Below, piece after piece: positions 9,044 through 17,662 of a stretch of 64,000 nucleotides of DNA (positions within the stretch are counted from its first letter, which is position 1; each line of letters begins with the position of its first letter). The position numbers and the translations under genes were made by a program. The notes beneath the pieces are model-generated. The model worked only from the letters and a program-made list of their open reading frames with translations. It ran no database searches and was not told the DNA's origin. This stretch comes from Prolixibacteraceae bacterium (GTDB taxonomy: Bacteria; Bacteroidota; Bacteroidia; Bacteroidales; Prolixibacteraceae): the NCBI GenBank assembly GCA_028683385.1, contig JAQUIJ010000012.1:1-64000 (forward strand). Direction: 5' to 3'.

Positions 9044-9074
9044 AAAAAACGTGTCTCTTTTCAGAAACACGTTC
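9044..9074 (-). terminator. Terminator of the fabH-maoC unit
   Basis: On the minus strand AACGTGTTTCT pairs with AGAGACACGTT with one mismatch, followed by TTTTTT. It lies about 30 bases after the MaoC-like gene. Confidence 0.8.
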
Positions 9075-9104
9075 AATATTTTAGTTCGAGATTTTAAGTT
9101 GTCT

Positions 9105-9569
9105 TTAGATGAAATGATAAAGGAAAGTCGTGATTCCTTCGAAAGCGGGTTTCCGGTTTCCTTCTATTTCCATGCGAATATCTAACTGTATTTTGGTAAT
9201 TCCTCTCAGGTTTGCCACCGAACGCAGAACAACACGAGTCCTGATTTTGCTGTTAACTAATACTGGCTGATTAAATTTGAAACTATCAATTCCGTAATTG
9301 ACAAGCATTTTAATATTCTCAACCTGTATAATCTGATCCCACATGTATGGCAAAAGCGAAAGTGTTAAATATCCGTGTGCAATCGTACTTCCAAATGCAC
9401 CTTCGGTTTTAACCCTCTCTTCATCCACATGAATCCATTGATGATCGAGTGTTGCATCAGCAAACTTATTGATTTGATCCTGTGTAACAGTCAAATATTC
9501 AGAAATACCGAGTTCCTGTCCAACAAGCTTTTCAAATTCCTCGTGACTTCTTACAATAAGCTTTCCCAT
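9105..9569 (-). CDS. MaoC-like (R)-specific enoyl-CoA hydratase family protein
   Basis: The 154-residue single hot-dog-fold protein carries the hydratase segment DATLDHQWIHVDEERV (Asp and His five residues apart), then FGSTIAHGYLTLSLLP. Family members hydrate 2-enoyl-CoA thioesters in fatty-acid or polyhydroxyalkanoate metabolism, or act as thioesterase-like enzymes. It begins 34 bases after the fabH stop codon and shares its terminator, suggesting a link to acyl-chain metabolism. The true substrate cannot be read from the sequence. Confidence 0.88.
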   Translation of the reverse strand: MGKLIVRSHEEFEKLVGQELGISEYLTVTQDQINKFADATLDHQWIHVDEERVKTEGAFGSTIAHGYLTLSLLPYMWDQIIQVENIKMLVNYGIDSFKFNQPVLVNSKIRTRVVLRSVANLRGITKIQLDIRMEIEGNRKPAFEGITTFLYHFI

Positions 9570-9603
9570 AATCGGTTTAATTTAGGTGTTTAGGATTTAT
9601 TTT

Positions 9604-10602
9604 CTATTTAGGATCGTAAGCCCACTTCAGATATATACTTCCCCAGGTAAACCCTGCACCAAATGCTGCTAGAATGATGTTGTCACCTTTCCGTAACTGG
9701 CTTTCGTAATCGTACAAGCAAAGCGGGATTGTTGCAGCAGTCGTATTTCCGTATTTCTGAATATTTACCATTACCCGCTCCTTGTCAATTCCCATTCGGC
9801 GACCAACAGCATCGATAATTCTCATATTTGCCTGATGGGGAACAAACCATGCCAGATCATTCTCTGTAATGTTATGCTTTTCCATCATTTCAATGGAAAC
9901 ATCAGCCATATTTGAAACCGCAGACTTAAATACGGTTTGTCCCTCCTGATTTACGAAATGTTCTTCATTGTAAACGGTTTCGTTCGAAGCTGGCCTTAAA
10001 GAACCCCCACTTTTAATCTGTAAGAATTGACTACCTGCACCATCAACCCGATTGATATGATCGATCACACCCAAATTTTCAGTTGTTGGCTCAAGTAATA
10101 CAGCAGCAGCACCATCGCCAAACAGAGGACAAGTTGTGCGGTCTTTATAGTTTGTAATCGACGACATCATATCGGCACCCAGAACAATCACCTTTTTGTA
10201 TTGTCCACTTTCAATAAATTTAGCGCCAGTAGTCAATGCAAATACAAATCCTGAACATGCAGCATTAAGGTCAAAACCCCAGGCATTAATTAATCCTGCC
10301 TTGAAATTAATCAGATTTGCGGATGCAGGTAGCGGGGTATCGGGAGTTATTGTGGCACAAATCAATAATTCAATCTCTTCCGGTTTTGTTCCGGTTTTTT
10401 CGAGCAATTGCTTTACGGCAGCGGCTCCCATATCCGAGGTTGCTAATCCTTCCTCTTTCATGATGCGGCGCTCTTTAATGCCGATACGCTGCATGATCCA
10501 TTCGTCGGATGTTTCAACCCAAGTGCTCAATTCTTCGTTAGTTAAACGATACTCAGGTAAAAATGCTCCAATGCCAGTAATTGCAGCACGAATTTTATTC
10601 AT
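9604..10602 (-). CDS. fabH: Beta-ketoacyl-ACP synthase III
   Basis: The 332-residue thiolase-fold enzyme condenses acetyl-CoA with malonyl-ACP to start fatty-acid chains. The catalytic triad is visible: Cys116 in AACSGF, His256 in VPHQAN and Asn286 in YGNTTAA. The acyl-CoA pocket region and the C-terminal [13 protein letters not shown] are typical. It follows rpmF, as in the classic yceD-rpmF-plsX-fabH cluster, but plsX is missing here and a terminator separates it from rpmF. Confidence 0.97.
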   Translation of the reverse strand: MNKIRAAITGIGAFLPEYRLTNEELSTWVETSDEWIMQRIGIKERRIMKEEGLATSDMGAAAVKQLLEKTGTKPEEIELLICATITPDTPLPASANLINFKAGLINAWGFDLNAACSGFVFALTTGAKFIESGQYKKVIVLGADMMSSITNYKDRTTCPLFGDGAAAVLLEPTTENLGVIDHINRVDGAGSQFLQIKSGGSLRPASNETVYNEEHFVNQEGQTVFKSAVSNMADVSIEMMEKHNITENDLAWFVPHQANMRIIDAVGRRMGIDKERVMVNIQKYGNTTAATIPLCLYDYESQLRKGDNIILAAFGAGFTWGSIYLKWAYDPK

Positions 10603-10619
10603 AGTAAAATTTTTTAAAT

Positions 10620-10627
10620 CAAATCTA
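10620..10627 (-). promoter_or_regulatory. Promoter -7 box upstream of fabH
   Basis: The minus strand reads TAGATTTG, matching TAnnTTTG, 18 bases before the fabH ATG. This would give a short leader and agrees with the rpmF terminator upstream, so fabH probably has its own promoter. Confidence 0.5.
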
Positions 10628-10813
10628 TCAAAAAAAGCCCTCCCAAAAATTCAGAAGAGACCCAAATTAAACTGTAATATTTGGAAATTAATTGCGGCGC
10701 AAGTTAAGATGAAAAAACTGAACAGCAAAGAAAAATCAGGCAAATAATTTACCTAACTCCTTTTAAAACAATTAATTAAATTGTTCGAATATTAAAACAG
10801 GAGAGCAAAAAAA

Positions 10814-10840
10814 GATCAGAAGAATAGGATTCTTCTGATC
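10814..10840 (-). terminator. Terminator after rpmF
   Basis: GATCAGAAGAA and TTCTTCTGATC form a perfect 11-bp stem with a 5-base loop. On the minus strand seven T follow. It ends the DUF177-rpmF unit before fabH. Confidence 0.88.
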
Positions 10841-10855
10841 ATAATAGTGTTGTTA

Positions 10856-11041
10856 TTAAACTGTAACGTCTTTTTCGATTGCCAACTTACCTCTGTAATA
10901 TCCACATTCTGGACATACAGTATGATATTTAACAGTTGTACCACAATTTGAACAAGCTGCCAATGTTGCTGGTGTAGCTTTGTAATGTGTTCTTCTCTTG
11001 TCTCTGCGGGTTTTTGATACCCTGTGTTTTGGATGTGCCAT
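10856..11041 (-). CDS. rpmF: 50S ribosomal protein L32
   Basis: The 61-residue protein begins with the L32 signature MAHPKHRVSKTRRDKRRTHY. A zinc ribbon of four cysteines follows (Cys30, Cys33, Cys43, Cys46). This is the zinc-binding form of L32. It lies 13 bases after the DUF177 gene, the usual pairing. Confidence 0.98.
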   Translation of the reverse strand: MAHPKHRVSKTRRDKRRTHYKATPATLAACSNCGTTVKYHTVCPECGYYRGKLAIEKDVTV

Positions 11042-11054
11042 CTTAACTTAATCT

Positions 11055-11582
11055 TTATTCGTTATCTAATAATTTCTTTAAATCATTCCAGATTGACTTG
11101 TTTTCCTCGTCTTCTCTGACAATATATTTGTCTAACTTTTCGATCATCGCCGGATCACATGTTGTGTTTCCGTTTTCATCGTCGGGATGAACTCTTTTGA
11201 TCGGAATAGCCAAACAAATAAATTCATAAATCAATTGAGCTACGTTCAATTGATAATCGTTTGTGCTTACCCAAATTACGTCATCGCCTTCAACGAAGTC
11301 CTTTTCGCCAAATTTAACGAAAATTCGCTCTGACCCATTGATTGGCTGATCGTACATTTCAAGGCAACGATCGCACTGAACATTCACTGTTCCCTTCACA
11401 TCAAACCACAAGATCATCAGTGAACTCTGTTTTTCAAGAGTAATCCGAACGTTTACATTACCTTCATCGACAACACCACCGCCAAACTCAGAAAAGAATT
11501 TGCCGTCTATTTCGTATTCAAAAATATGCTTCCCTTGTGAAAGCCCTTTGAATGCAATGCTATAGAATGATTGACTGCTCAT
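11055..11582 (-). CDS. DUF177/YceD family protein
   Basis: YceD-like proteins are encoded next to rpmF across bacteria and have been linked to 23S rRNA or large-subunit maturation. The sequence shows the family core with VNVQCDRCLEMYDQPI and a later NTTCDPAMIEKLDKY, giving a CxxC plus a third Cys. I start at ATG 11582 (MSSQSFYSIAFKG, 175 residues). The longer frame to 11603 would begin inside a perfect TAnnTTTG promoter box. Confidence 0.9.
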   Translation of the reverse strand: MSSQSFYSIAFKGLSQGKHIFEYEIDGKFFSEFGGGVVDEGNVNVRITLEKQSSLMILWFDVKGTVNVQCDRCLEMYDQPINGSERIFVKFGEKDFVEGDDVIWVSTNDYQLNVAQLIYEFICLAIPIKRVHPDDENGNTTCDPAMIEKLDKYIVREDEENKSIWNDLKKLLDNE

Positions 11583-11600
11583 TGCCTGAAAAAAGTTTTG

Positions 11601-11608
11601 CAAAAGTA
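11601..11608 (-). promoter_or_regulatory. Promoter -7 box of the DUF177-rpmF unit
   Basis: The minus strand reads TACTTTTG, matching TAnnTTTG, 18 bases before the ATG at 11582. No strong -33 element is seen. Confidence 0.6.
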
Positions 11609-11730
11609 TAAAAAATATACAAACCCCGAAAATATATTGATTTTTTTAACAACGTTTCTCCTTAAAATGGTTTTTACAATCGAACCAATTATATATCAGT
11701 CAATTGCTTCCGGCTCGCATTGTTAATAAG

Positions 11731-12888
11731 TTATGCCTTGTTCAGGATTATCCTGAAGGTTGTTCCTTTGTTGATCTCAGATTGCTTCAGAAAAATTTTC
11801 CCTTTATGATAGTTCTCAACAATTCGTTTTGCTAAAGAAAGCCCGAGACCCCAACCTCTTTTCTTTGTTGTAAAGCCAGGTTGAAATACTGACTTGTAAT
11901 AAGCTTTCGAAATCCCCTTTCCTGTATCTGAAACGTCAATAAACAATTGATCTGGCTTTTCCGTAATGGAAACCTGAATTGTTCCAGAATTGTTCATCGC
12001 ATCGATTGCATTTTTACACAAGTTTTCGATGACCCAACTGAATAATGACGAATTCAAAGGAGCTTCATGCCTTATATCAGGATCATAATCAAGAATGAAT
12101 ATTACCTTGCCAGAAGAACGTGTTTTTAGGTATTCAATAGTTGATCGAATCGTTTCAGCAACATCTGTTCTGACAAGTTCAGGAATCGATCCTATCTTAG
12201 AAAATCGTTCGGTAATCTTTTGCAACCGTTCGGTATCCTTTTCAAATTCCTGAATCAGTTTTGCATCAATATTTTGCATTTTTAATAATTCAACCCATGC
12301 CATTAACGATGAAATCGGTGTTCCTAACTGGTGGGCAGTCTCTTTTGACATACCAACCCAGACCTGATTCTGTTCTGAATTTCGGGAAGAATTAAATGCA
12401 AGATAAGCTACCAGAATAAACAAAAAGATAACGCTAAACTGAACAACTGGGTAATACTTCAAATTTTCAAGCAAAACCGAATCCCCATAATAAAGATATT
12501 GCTTTTGCGTTTCAGAAATCGAAATAATGATTGGCTCATTTTGCTCTTTCATTTTATGCAATTTCCTTAACAATACCTTGTCCTTGTTTTCATCTGAAAA
12601 TGAGATGTTCCTTGAATCTCCAATTTGATCCAAACTGTCAGTAATAATAATTGGAATAGATGTATTTCGAATGATAATGTTATTCAGAAAGGTGATGTCC
12701 TGATTAGAATTAATGTCGGCACTGGCTAGTTTCTGGGTAGCCTCGGCCCATAATTCAACACTTTTACGCTCTTCTCTGGCCATGTTTTTTACCAGCCAAT
12801 TGGTATAATAAAATGCCCCAATACCAATCACAACTGCAAGCAGCAGAAGTAAAATCTTCCAGCGACGTTTTCTAAAATAGAAATCCAA
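11731..12888 (-). CDS. Orphan sensor histidine kinase
   Basis: This is a 385-residue membrane sensor kinase. One membrane helix lies at residues 9-30 and a second near 145-165, enclosing a periplasmic sensor region of about 115 residues with no recognized fold. The phosphoacceptor His186 sits in KETAHQLGTP. The ATPase domain shows the N-box NLCKNAIDAM, DTGKGI and GWGLGLSLAKRI. The HQLGTP variant is common in Bacteroidota kinases. No response regulator gene is adjacent, so its partner must be elsewhere. Confidence 0.93.
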   Translation of the reverse strand: MDFYFRKRRWKILLLLLAVVIGIGAFYYTNWLVKNMAREERKSVELWAEATQKLASADINSNQDITFLNNIIIRNTSIPIIITDSLDQIGDSRNISFSDENKDKVLLRKLHKMKEQNEPIIISISETQKQYLYYGDSVLLENLKYYPVVQFSVIFLFILVAYLAFNSSRNSEQNQVWVGMSKETAHQLGTPISSLMAWVELLKMQNIDAKLIQEFEKDTERLQKITERFSKIGSIPELVRTDVAETIRSTIEYLKTRSSGKVIFILDYDPDIRHEAPLNSSLFSWVIENLCKNAIDAMNNSGTIQVSITEKPDQLFIDVSDTGKGISKAYYKSVFQPGFTTKKRGWGLGLSLAKRIVENYHKGKIFLKQSEINKGTTFRIILNKA

Positions 12889-12951
12889 GGTTAGTATGAT
12901 TTAATAATATGACTGATAAACGCATGCACCTTTTAAAAAGTATTCTGAATT

Positions 12952-14862
12952 TTAATCTTTTTGGATGAACGATTTTGCCGTTCTATAAATTCCTTGCTGG
13001 TCGAGTCCATAATCACGAAACAGTTCTTCTGTTGTACCATGATCAATGAACTTGTCAGGAATACCAATTCGTTTCAGTGGAATGTTGTATTGATGATCGG
13101 CCATAAATTCTAATATTGCACTACCAAATCCTCCCAGCAAAACTCCATCTTCAATAGTAAGTACATGGCTAAAATTCTTGAAAATCGAATGAAGAGCCTT
13201 CTCGTCCAACGGTTTAACAAACCTCATGTCGTAATGTGAGGCTAGGATTCCATCTTTCGAAAGCATTTTCACAACCCTGCCTGCCTGAACTCCCATCGTA
13301 CCAATAGTCAATATCGCCAAATCAGTACCTTCAGAGAGCTGCCTGCATTGTCCAATCGGAATTGCTTTCATCGGTTGGTTCCAATCGATAACACTGCCAC
13401 ATCCGCGTGGATATCGAATCGAAAAAGGACCGTGATTTTCATTTTGGGCCGTGAACATCAAATTCCGTAGTTCGAGTTCATCCATCGGTGCTGATACTAT
13501 CATGTTTGGAATTGAACGCATGTACGCCAAATCGAAAACCCCATGATGGGTTGGACCGTCAGCCCCAACAAGCCCTCCCCGATCGAGACAAAAAACAACT
13601 TGCAAATTCTGTATTGCCACATCGTGAATTACCTGATCGTAAGCACGCTGCATAAAAGTGGAATAGATGTTGCAAAACGGAAGCATTCCCTGTGTAGCAA
13701 GTCCGGCAGAGAACGTTACTGCATGTTGCTCGGCAATACCAACGTCAAAGGTTCTGTTAGGCATCTTTTCCATCATCAGATTAAGTGAACATCCGGAAGG
13801 CATTGCTGGTGTTATGGCCACAATCCGATCATTCATTTCAGCCAACTCAATAATGGTTTTGCCAAATACATTCTGGAATTTTGGAGGTTTATTAACCTGA
13901 CATTCGCAGTCGAGCAATTCTCCTGTAATTTTATCGAATTTCCCCGGAGCGTGGTATTCCGTCTGATTAAGCTCTGCCTGTTTGAATCCCTTCCCCTTTT
14001 TCGTAATGACATGTAATAGCTTGGGGCCGGGAATGCTACTCAGACTTTCAAGAACTTCGGCCAAATAAACTACATTGTGTCCATCGACTGGTCCGAAATA
14101 TCGAAAACCCAATCCTTCAAACAGGTTCGACTGTTTCAGCAACATGGTTTTAATCGCATTTTCAGTTTTCTGAACCACTCGTCTGGCTTTTGGGCCAAAT
14201 CCGTTTAGCTTGCCCAATCCTTCCCAAACATCCTTTTTTAGTCGGTTGTATGTTTGTGATTTTGAAATCTTCAATAGATAATTACTTAGTCCACCCACAT
14301 TGGGATCGATGGCCATGTTGTTATCATTCAGGATAACGAGCAAATCTGATTTGTTGACAGCAGCATTGTTTAAACCCTCAAAAGCCATACCTCCGGTAAT
14401 TGCCCCGTCGCCTATTACAGCAATAATCTTCCGGCTATTCTCACCTTTAAGATTAGCTGCAACAGCCATACCCAAAGCTGCCGAAATACTCGTACTTGAA
14501 TGGCCAACCCCAAAAGTATCGTAAATGCTTTCTGAGGGTTTGGGAAATCCGCTGATGCCATTGTACTTGCGGTTGGTGTGAAATACATCTTTCCTTCCGG
14601 TCAAAATTTTATGCCCGTATGCCTGATGTCCAACATCCCAAACCAATAAATCATATGGAGTTTTAAACACATAATGAAGCGCCACGGTTAATTCCACAAC
14701 GCCGAGGCTTGCCCCAAAATGACCCGGATTAGTTGAAACCACATCAATAATAAAGTCTCTTAATTCCTGACAAACCTGAGGTAATTCTTCAACTTTCAGC
14801 TTCCTTAATTCCGATGGATCTGTGATCTGATCCAATAGACTTCCCGTATTTTCAACCATCAA
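12952..14862 (-). CDS. dxs: 1-deoxy-D-xylulose-5-phosphate synthase
   Basis: The 636-residue thiamine-diphosphate enzyme joins pyruvate and glyceraldehyde-3-phosphate in the first step of the MEP isoprenoid pathway. The N-terminal TPP domain has GHQAYGHKILTGR and the metal/TPP motif GDGAITGGMAFEGLNNA with LNDNNMAI. The transketolase-type middle domain has FDVGIAEQHAVTFSAGLA and DRGGLVGADGPTHHG. A transketolase C-terminal domain follows. Starts at the first or second Met (14862 or 14859) are equally possible. Length agrees with the family. Confidence 0.97.
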   Translation of the reverse strand: MMVENTGSLLDQITDPSELRKLKVEELPQVCQELRDFIIDVVSTNPGHFGASLGVVELTVALHYVFKTPYDLLVWDVGHQAYGHKILTGRKDVFHTNRKYNGISGFPKPSESIYDTFGVGHSSTSISAALGMAVAANLKGENSRKIIAVIGDGAITGGMAFEGLNNAAVNKSDLLVILNDNNMAIDPNVGGLSNYLLKISKSQTYNRLKKDVWEGLGKLNGFGPKARRVVQKTENAIKTMLLKQSNLFEGLGFRYFGPVDGHNVVYLAEVLESLSSIPGPKLLHVITKKGKGFKQAELNQTEYHAPGKFDKITGELLDCECQVNKPPKFQNVFGKTIIELAEMNDRIVAITPAMPSGCSLNLMMEKMPNRTFDVGIAEQHAVTFSAGLATQGMLPFCNIYSTFMQRAYDQVIHDVAIQNLQVVFCLDRGGLVGADGPTHHGVFDLAYMRSIPNMIVSAPMDELELRNLMFTAQNENHGPFSIRYPRGCGSVIDWNQPMKAIPIGQCRQLSEGTDLAILTIGTMGVQAGRVVKMLSKDGILASHYDMRFVKPLDEKALHSIFKNFSHVLTIEDGVLLGGFGSAILEFMADHQYNIPLKRIGIPDKFIDHGTTEELFRDYGLDQQGIYRTAKSFIQKD

Positions 14863-14878
14863 CTTTCAATTTTGAATC

Positions 14879-14886
14879 CAAATATA
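14879..14886 (-). promoter_or_regulatory. Promoter -7 box of dxs
   Basis: The minus strand reads TATATTTG, matching TAnnTTTG, about 17 bases before the dxs start codon. It sits beside one copy of the GTCATTAGTCATT repeat. Confidence 0.55.
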
Positions 14887-14896
14887 CAACGTAAAA

Positions 14897-15005
14897 AGTC
14901 ATTAGTCATTAGAACTGAAGGAAAAAATCCAAGCCGGCATCTGACTGGAATAATCATTAGGGAAAAGGTTAAAAACAACTTTCCGATTTACGAATGACTA
15001 ATGAC
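14897..15005. repeat. Inverted pair of GTCATTAGTCATT repeats
   Basis: GTCATTAGTCATT at 14898-14910 and its exact reverse complement AATGACTAATGAC at 14993-15005 face each other across about 82 bases in the dxs/ompA divergent gap. Related copies occur near 2342-2357 and 2371-2380 after the glyS start. Confidence 0.6.
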
Positions 15006-15014
15006 CATTTCCGA

Positions 15015-15046
15015 TTTGCTCCTGACTTTGCAAAGTTCTATATTTA
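15015..15046 (+). promoter_or_regulatory. Promoter of the OmpA-like lipoprotein gene
   Basis: TTTG at 15015-15018 and TATATTTA at 15039-15046 are separated by 20 bases, close to the Bacteroidota -33/-7 layout. The last base of the -7 box deviates. The ATG at 15067 follows 20 bases later. Confidence 0.5.
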
Positions 15047-15066
15047 CCAGACTAAAAACACAAGCC

Positions 15067-15957
15067 ATGAATAAATTATTATACGTATTCGCCTTTTTCT
15101 TTCTATTGTCCTGTGTATCATCCAAAAAATTCAACCAGTTGAATGGAAACTTTCAGGATTGTGAAAAAACGGTTCAATCCATGAAAGAACAGAATCAGGC
15201 ATTGAACGTAAAAATCACCGAACTTCAGAGCAAAATAGACAAACAAATCAAAGATATTAGTGAACTTACCGCAAAACTCAACGAAACAACCGGAAATCTG
15301 GAAAGTTTAAAGGCCGGAAGTTCGGAAGAAATTGCCCGGTTAATGGGAAAACTTCAGGAAGCACAAACCGATTTGCAAAAGCGGGAAGATATTCTAAAAT
15401 CAGCACAAACCGAACTTGAAAAACGTAGTCTTCGTCTTCAGGAACTTGAAGAAGCGCTAAAACAAAAAGACGATGCAGTTAAGCAACTTCGTCAAAAAGT
15501 TATGGATGCATTGGTCGGTTTTAACAACAAAGGGTTAACTATTCAGGAGAAAAATGGGAAGGTTTACGTTTCGCTTGATGAACAGCTTCTGTTTAAAACC
15601 GGGCAGTGGGATGTTGATCCCAAAGGGCAGCAGGCACTTTCGAACCTTGCCGAAGTTCTGGGACAAAACCCCGACATTAATGTTTTAGTCGAAGGGCATA
15701 CCGATAATGTTCCAATGCGTGGAACTGGTTTAGTGAAAGACAATTGGGATTTAAGCGTAATGCGCGCAACGGCGGTTACCCGTATTCTAGTGAAAAACAA
15801 ATCTGTTGATCCAAAGCGGATTACTTCGGCTGGTCGCGGAGAATTCTTCCCGATTGATGAAGCAAATACTCCGGAAGCCCGACAGAAAAACAGGAGAACC
15901 GAGATTATTTTGACTCCCCGTCTGGATGAAATTTTCAGGATTCTTGAAAATAATTAA
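15067..15957 (+). CDS. OmpA-family lipoprotein with coiled coil
   Basis: I start at ATG 15067, which gives the lipoprotein signal MNKLLYVFAFFFLLSC with Cys16 as the lipidation site. The frame extends to 15001, but that region holds an intergenic repeat and a promoter. Residues of about 25-145 form a heptad-rich coiled coil. The C-terminal 120 residues are an OmpA peptidoglycan-binding domain (VEGHTDNVPMRGTG, NWDLSVMRATAVTRIL, and RRTEIIL near the end). It likely tethers the outer membrane to the cell wall. It is convergent with the PHP gene. Confidence 0.92.
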   Translation: MNKLLYVFAFFFLLSCVSSKKFNQLNGNFQDCEKTVQSMKEQNQALNVKITELQSKIDKQIKDISELTAKLNETTGNLESLKAGSSEEIARLMGKLQEAQTDLQKREDILKSAQTELEKRSLRLQELEEALKQKDDAVKQLRQKVMDALVGFNNKGLTIQEKNGKVYVSLDEQLLFKTGQWDVDPKGQQALSNLAEVLGQNPDINVLVEGHTDNVPMRGTGLVKDNWDLSVMRATAVTRILVKNKSVDPKRITSAGRGEFFPIDEANTPEARQKNRRTEIILTPRLDEIFRILENN

Positions 15958-15968
15958 GAGCTTATTTT

Positions 15969-16751
15969 TTACAACCTGATCATCCGACGGATACGTTTAT
16001 TGAACCCAACGATTTCGGTATATCCAATGTGAGAGAGCATTGCAGTTGCACTTTCATAATGCCGGGCAATTTGCTCAACCCTGTGGGCATCAGAAGATAA
16101 TGTAACCGGAACATGATGCTTGTAACACATTTCGAGTAATTTTATACCTGGGGTAAATTCGGCACAAGGCCGATCCATTCCTCCTGTATTTAGTTCAACC
16201 ACCAGATTGTGATCTTTAATTATCCGAATGGTATCGTCAAACAGCTTATCCTGATTGGTCTCCGGATAAACCCTGAATTTTTTAATGATATCAATGTGAC
16301 CAATTGTGTCGAATAAACCAGATTGGGCTGCCTGTTGGATGAGACCAAAATACATTTCATAGAGTTTGTCGTTTGACCATTTCCCGTATAACGACTGGTC
16401 GACATCAAAATTCCAGTCACCAATAAAATGAACTGATCCGATGACATAATCAACCGGAATGCTCTCGATCAAATCACTCAATTCTTCTTCATAACCAGGA
16501 AAATAATCCACTTCAATACCGTATCTAATTTGAATCTGGTTCTCATATTTCTGTTTAAGGTCAAGTATTTGCCTGGTCATTACCGGGATGTCTTCCATTC
16601 GAATGGCCCAATCAACAGGTTTGAGGCAAACATGGTCGCTAAACCCAATTTCATCCAGTCCTTTCGAAATTGCCGCCAGAATCATTTCTTCATGCGAATT
16701 TTTTCCGTCTGACAAGACTGAGTGCATGTGATAGTCTACCAATCCAATCAT
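15969..16751 (-). CDS. PHP-domain phosphoesterase (HisK/histidinol-phosphatase type)
   Basis: The 260-residue protein begins with the PHP metal motif DYHMHSVLSDG and contains GFSDHVCLKP, YGIEVDYFPGYE and IGSVHFIGDWNF. Later it has TIGHIDIIKKF and the C-terminal SSDAHRVEQI. These are the metal-binding motifs of HisK-type histidinol-phosphatases (HisJ). No other histidine gene is near, so the substrate is uncertain. Two bases separate it from the DUF1080 gene upstream, indicating cotranscription. Confidence 0.88.
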   Translation of the reverse strand: MIGLVDYHMHSVLSDGKNSHEEMILAAISKGLDEIGFSDHVCLKPVDWAIRMEDIPVMTRQILDLKQKYENQIQIRYGIEVDYFPGYEEELSDLIESIPVDYVIGSVHFIGDWNFDVDQSLYGKWSNDKLYEMYFGLIQQAAQSGLFDTIGHIDIIKKFRVYPETNQDKLFDDTIRIIKDHNLVVELNTGGMDRPCAEFTPGIKLLEMCYKHHVPVTLSSDAHRVEQIARHYESATAMLSHIGYTEIVGFNKRIRRMIRL

Positions 16752-16753
16752 AA

Positions 16754-17467
16754 CTATTTTATTACTTTAATTTTAATGTTTCTGAACTGAGCTAAGCCGC
16801 CATGATCCTGTAGCCCGATTGGACCTTTCCGAGCCATTCCATAGTATGGGTAATCCTTCCATTTCCCTTTTTCTTTCAAGAGCAACCAATCGTTATCCCA
16901 TAACTGGTAGTCAACAACTTTTACTCCGTTCAGGTAATGCTGAACATGTGTTCCCTCCACAACAATCCGAGTTTGATTCCATTCGTTCGAGTCTTTAACA
17001 ACTGCATTCTTGGGAGCATGCATACCGTAATTTGCTCCTGAATGTTGGTCATCGCGTAATCGGTCGGGCCAACCTTTGTCGTCAATAAGCTGATATTCCG
17101 GACCCGATTCATATATGGCAGTTCCAATCTTTTCGTTTACGTGGTAAAAGATACCGCTGTTACTTTGCGGAGCAATCTTCCATTCGAGCGACAATTCAAA
17201 ATTCTGAAATTTAGCCTTGGTAATAATATCACCACCATGATCACTTCCAACACCTGAATTGTTTAAGACTCCATCAATGACTTTCCATCCTGAAATCTCT
17301 TTTCCCTGAAAAGTTCTCCATCCATTCAAATCTTTTCCGTTAAATAGCAATTGCCAACCTTCTTTTTTTTCTTTTTCCGATAATGTATTGATCTTGTCAT
17401 TTTGGGCAACAACAGTTAAAAATGCTACTATTCCAAATGCTAAAACAAATATCCTTTTCATATACAA
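16754..17467 (-). CDS. Secreted DUF1080 (3-keto-disaccharide hydrolase type) protein
   Basis: The protein has a signal peptide (residues 1-21, ending VVAQN) and one DUF1080 concanavalin-like fold: LFNGKDLNGWRTFQGKEISG, WKIAPQSNSGIFYHV, YEYQLIDD-type segment GPEYQLIDDKG, and the end GPIGLQDHGG-AQFRNIKIK. DUF1080 proteins include 3-keto-glucoside hydrolases. The Met at position 3 (17461) is an equally good start. It is the first gene of a pair with the PHP phosphoesterase. Confidence 0.9.
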   Translation of the reverse strand: MYMKRIFVLAFGIVAFLTVVAQNDKINTLSEKEKKEGWQLLFNGKDLNGWRTFQGKEISGWKVIDGVLNNSGVGSDHGGDIITKAKFQNFELSLEWKIAPQSNSGIFYHVNEKIGTAIYESGPEYQLIDDKGWPDRLRDDQHSGANYGMHAPKNAVVKDSNEWNQTRIVVEGTHVQHYLNGVKVVDYQLWDNDWLLLKEKGKWKDYPYYGMARKGPIGLQDHGGLAQFRNIKIKVIK

Positions 17468-17662
17468 CTGTTTACATCTATTGTTATTAACCCTGAAATG
17501 AAATATCAGAGCATAGAGAAATCAGAAAACTTAATTTTTCATTGCAAAAATGAATTTCTGAAATTATTAACTAAAAATGAAATGCACAAGGCACAATGTT
17601 TTGATCTTCAAAAATAACATTAGAACTGAGGTTCACGGTCAGAAAACTATTAATTTTAAGGT

